Part shown: one piece after another, positions 5,595 to 7,142 of the stretch | Layout of the letters: every line of letters begins with the position of its first letter | How positions within the stretch are numbered: position 1 is the first letter of the stretch | Translations under genes and position numbers: made by a program | Notes under the pieces: generated by a model | What the model was told of the DNA's origin: nothing | Databases searched by the model: none | Seen by the model: the letters and a program-made list of their open reading frames with translations, nothing else | NCBI GenBank assembly: GCA_003151655.1 | Contig: PLYB01000170.1 | Coordinates: forward strand, 1 to 7,142 | Length of the DNA: 7,142 nt | Origin: Gallionellaceae bacterium | Lineage (GTDB): Bacteria; Pseudomonadota; Gammaproteobacteria; Burkholderiales; Gallionellaceae | Reading direction: 5' to 3'

Positions 5595-6355
5595 ATGACG
5601 CCCAAACAGCTTCAACAACTCGATCAACGCCTGAACCAATGGCGGGCAAGCCACGCGGACGCGGAAAGCGTGCGGGCGGCGTATCGTCAGCAGGTGTTGA
5701 AATTCACGCTGAGTTCGATGGCCATGGAAAACGAGCCGGTCAGTCCACAACGGCTGGCACATCTGTTGAAACAACCCGCCCACTAGCCGCCACGCGCGAG
5801 TTGGCGACGGTTGCCGGTTCGCTTCCTTATCATGTGGTCGCCGAGCAACTTGCAGTAAACATTGCACATTGCCTCGACGCTCTGCTGGAAGAGCCCTCCG
5901 AAAAAATCCTCATCAGCCCGGAATGGATTTGCGGTATTCACCTCCGCATCGCAGGGGATTTGTTTCCGGAATGGGCGGGGCGATTCCGCATTGGGGATGT
6001 TCAGGTGGGTACACATCTGCCCCCGCCCGGTCATGAAGTTGCTATCCATATCAGGAATTTCTGTCTGGATTTGGAAGAACGTTTACGCCATTTACGCGGG
6101 GCGGAAAGTCTTTCTGCATTGCTGGCATGGGCGGACTGGCGCTTTCAATGGATACATCCGTTCAAGGATTTCAACGGACGGGTGGGGAGAATTTTACTTA
6201 TCGCGCTGACATATAAACTCGCGCTCCCGCCGATTGATCCTGCCTCAGATGAAGCAGGCAAGACAGCCTATTTCGTCGAGTTACGCGCCGCCGATGCTGG
6301 CGACTTAGCTCCATTAACTGAACTGTGGCTAAAACGGTTGCGCGTGGTGAGGTAA
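5595..6355 (+). pseudogene. Fic-domain protein (AMPylase-type), frameshifted
   Basis: Fic enzymes transfer AMP or related groups to target proteins. The N-terminal part lies in one frame (ATG 5595 after AAGGAA, 63 codons to TAG at 5784-5786). It contains F-T-L-S-S-M-A-M-E-N-E-P-V, matching the inhibitory helix motif (S/T)xxxE(G/N). The rest is open in the next frame: L-A-A-T-R-E-L-A-T-V, then the target-dock strand region G-R-F-R-I-G-D-V-Q-V-G-T-H, then the catalytic loop H-P-F-K-D-F-N-G-R-V-G-R. The consensus loop HxFx(D/E)GNGRxxR has Gly where Phe stands here. Adding one C in the short C-run at 5779-5781 would join the halves (K-Q-P-A-P-L-A-A-T) into about 250 residues. An ATG at 5498 opens the second frame directly, but its first 90 residues are low-complexity and mostly out-of-frame sequence. 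The gene converges on prfB with a 29-base gap. It is broken, a sequencing error, or expressed as two pieces. Confidence 0.8.
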
Positions 6356-6384
6356 CTCCGTTTCAGCAAGAAATACATCGTGAC

Positions 6385-7142
6385 TTAAACCCCTTGCTTT
6401 AAACTAGCCGAAATGAAACCATCGAGATCTCCATCCAACATACCCTGTGTGTTGCCGACTTCATAGTTGGTGCGCAAATCTTTGATGCGCGATTGATCGA
6501 GTACGTAGCTGCGAATCTGGTGTCCCCAGCCGATGTCGGTTTTGGAATCTTCCAGCGCTTGTTGTGCAGATTGGCGTTTGCGCAATTCGGCTTCGTACAA
6601 ACGCGACTTCAACTTCACCATCGCTTCGGCGCGGTTGCGGTGTTGCGAGCGGTCACTCTGGCATTCCACAACGATATTAGTAGGGATATGAGTGATACGC
6701 ACCGCCGAATCGGTCTTGTTGATGTGTTGGCCACCGGCACCGGAAGCGCGATAGGTGTCCACGCGCAGATCGGCGGGATTGATATCGACTTCGATGGAGT
6801 CATCCACTTCTGGGTAGACGAACACGCTGGAGAAAGACGTATGACGACGGTTACCCGAGTCGAACGGCGATTTGCGCACCAGTCGATGCACGCCGGACTC
6901 GGTACGCAAATGACCATAAGCATATTCGCCCGTCACCTTGATGGAAGCGCCTTTGATACCGGCAACTTCGCCGTCGGACTGCTCCATGATCTCAACTTGA
7001 AAACCTTTGCGCTCGCAGTAACGCAGATACATGCGCAGCAGCATCGCGCCCCAGTCCTGAGCTTCAGTGCCACCTGAACCGGCTTGAATATCGAGGAAGC
7101 AATTATTGGCATCGAGCTCGCCGGAAAACATGCGGCGAAACT
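6385..7142 (-). CDS. prfB: Peptide chain release factor 2, partial (5' end outside window)
   Basis: RF2 recognises UGA and UAA stop codons on the ribosome and triggers peptide release. The window holds roughly the last 250 codons, entering in frame at F-R-R-M-F-S-G-E. The stop-codon recognition tripeptide S-P-F is at 6862-6870 in R-K-S-P-F-D-S-G. The catalytic G-G-Q that enters the peptidyl transferase centre is at 6727-6735 in G-A-G-G-Q-H-I-N-K-T-D. The S-G-G-T-E-A-Q-D-W block of domain 2 and the C-terminal D-G-D-L-D-G-F-I-S-A-S-L-K-Q-G-V end are intact, with TAA at 6385-6387. The programmed frameshift site that normally controls RF2 synthesis lies near the start of the gene and is outside the window. 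In many betaproteobacteria lysS follows prfB; here accessory genes follow instead. This is the only core gene in view. Confidence 0.97.
   Translation of the reverse strand, partial: FRRMFSGELDANNCFLDIQAGSGGTEAQDWGAMLLRMYLRYCERKGFQVEIMEQSDGEVAGIKGASIKVTGEYAYGHLRTESGVHRLVRKSPFDSGNRRHTSFSSVFVYPEVDDSIEVDINPADLRVDTYRASGAGGQHINKTDSAVRITHIPTNIVVECQSDRSQHRNRAEAMVKLKSRLYEAELRKRQSAQQALEDSKTDIGWGHQIRSYVLDQSRIKDLRTNYEVGNTQGMLDGDLDGFISASLKQGV

Noticed and set aside
5498..5780. First 95 residues of the frame opening at ATG 5498 as a genuine N-terminal extension of Fic
   Set aside because: From 5595 on, the other frame carries the real Fic helix sequence, so this stretch is mainly out-of-frame reading. The first 30 codons could still be a short real peptide, but there is no support.
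5759..5786. Programmed -1 frameshift in the Fic gene
   Set aside because: There is no X-XXY-YYZ slippery heptamer in the right frame; a simple base loss in the C-run explains the break.
5322..5867. 181-codon open frame on the minus strand
   Set aside because: It overlaps the Fic gene and the prfB repeat in another frame; composition is that of a shadow frame.
6356..6384. Bidirectional terminator between Fic and prfB
   Set aside because: The 29 bases contain no stem of useful length.
6493..7077. 194-codon open frame on the plus strand
   Set aside because: It lies fully opposite the certain prfB gene; no family-like motifs or ribosome site.
1..7142. CRISPR array, tRNA, rRNA, integrase or transposase genes
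   Set aside because: No regularly spaced repeats, cloverleaf-like sequences or recombinase motifs were found on either strand.

Overview
The window looks like an accessory, partly decayed stretch of a proteobacterial chromosome. It is most likely betaproteobacterial, judging from the C-terminal sequence of the one core gene present, prfB (peptide chain release factor 2), which runs off the right edge on the minus strand. That lineage call is an inference from memory of the family, not a computed placement. Everything to the left of prfB is accessory: an orphan AbrB-type antitoxin, a Bro-N protein, a tryptophan-rich protein of unknown function, remnants of two DGQHR-family proteins, an HNH endonuclease, an ORF6N pseudogene, a small unknown protein and a frame-broken Fic gene. 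No integrase, transposase, tRNA, rRNA or CRISPR array is visible.

Layout, left to right. Positions 68-319 (minus) hold the VapB-like antitoxin with a candidate extended -10 promoter; no toxin follows before the window ends. Positions 447-2218 (minus) form a probable two-gene operon: a Bro-N/DinD-like protein, then a 287-residue protein with about 7% tryptophan. Its promoter candidate has a GAAC-N4-GTTC palindrome exactly in the spacer. Positions 2444-2892 (plus) are a broken DGQHR-type gene converging on the next operon. That operon (4142 to 2894, minus) starts with a truncated N-terminal piece of a second DGQHR-type protein with a nuclease-like domain, followed by an apparently intact HNH endonuclease. 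Positions 4320-4835 (minus) are an ORF6N pseudogene, preceded on the same strand by a 73-residue unknown protein (4881-5102).

The most informative structure is at 5314-5377. It is a second, divergent copy of the last codons and stop of prfB, in the same orientation as the true prfB end at 6385-6466. The six substitutions in the aligned bases are mostly silent third-position changes, and the two gaps are 6 and 12 bases. This looks like the 3' end of a functional prfB allele from another lineage, left as a direct repeat around a roughly 1-kb segment that carries the Fic gene. It is what integration at the 3' end of prfB would leave.

The Fic gene (5595-6355, plus) has its inhibitory helix (SMAMEN) and its catalytic loop (HPFKDFNGRVGR) in different frames, consistent with one lost base near 5779-5783. 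Overall the window reads as a stacked and eroding defence or phage-derived gene cluster next to prfB. The only accessory genes that look intact are the antitoxin, the Bro-N gene, the Trp-rich gene, the HNH gene and the small unknown gene.
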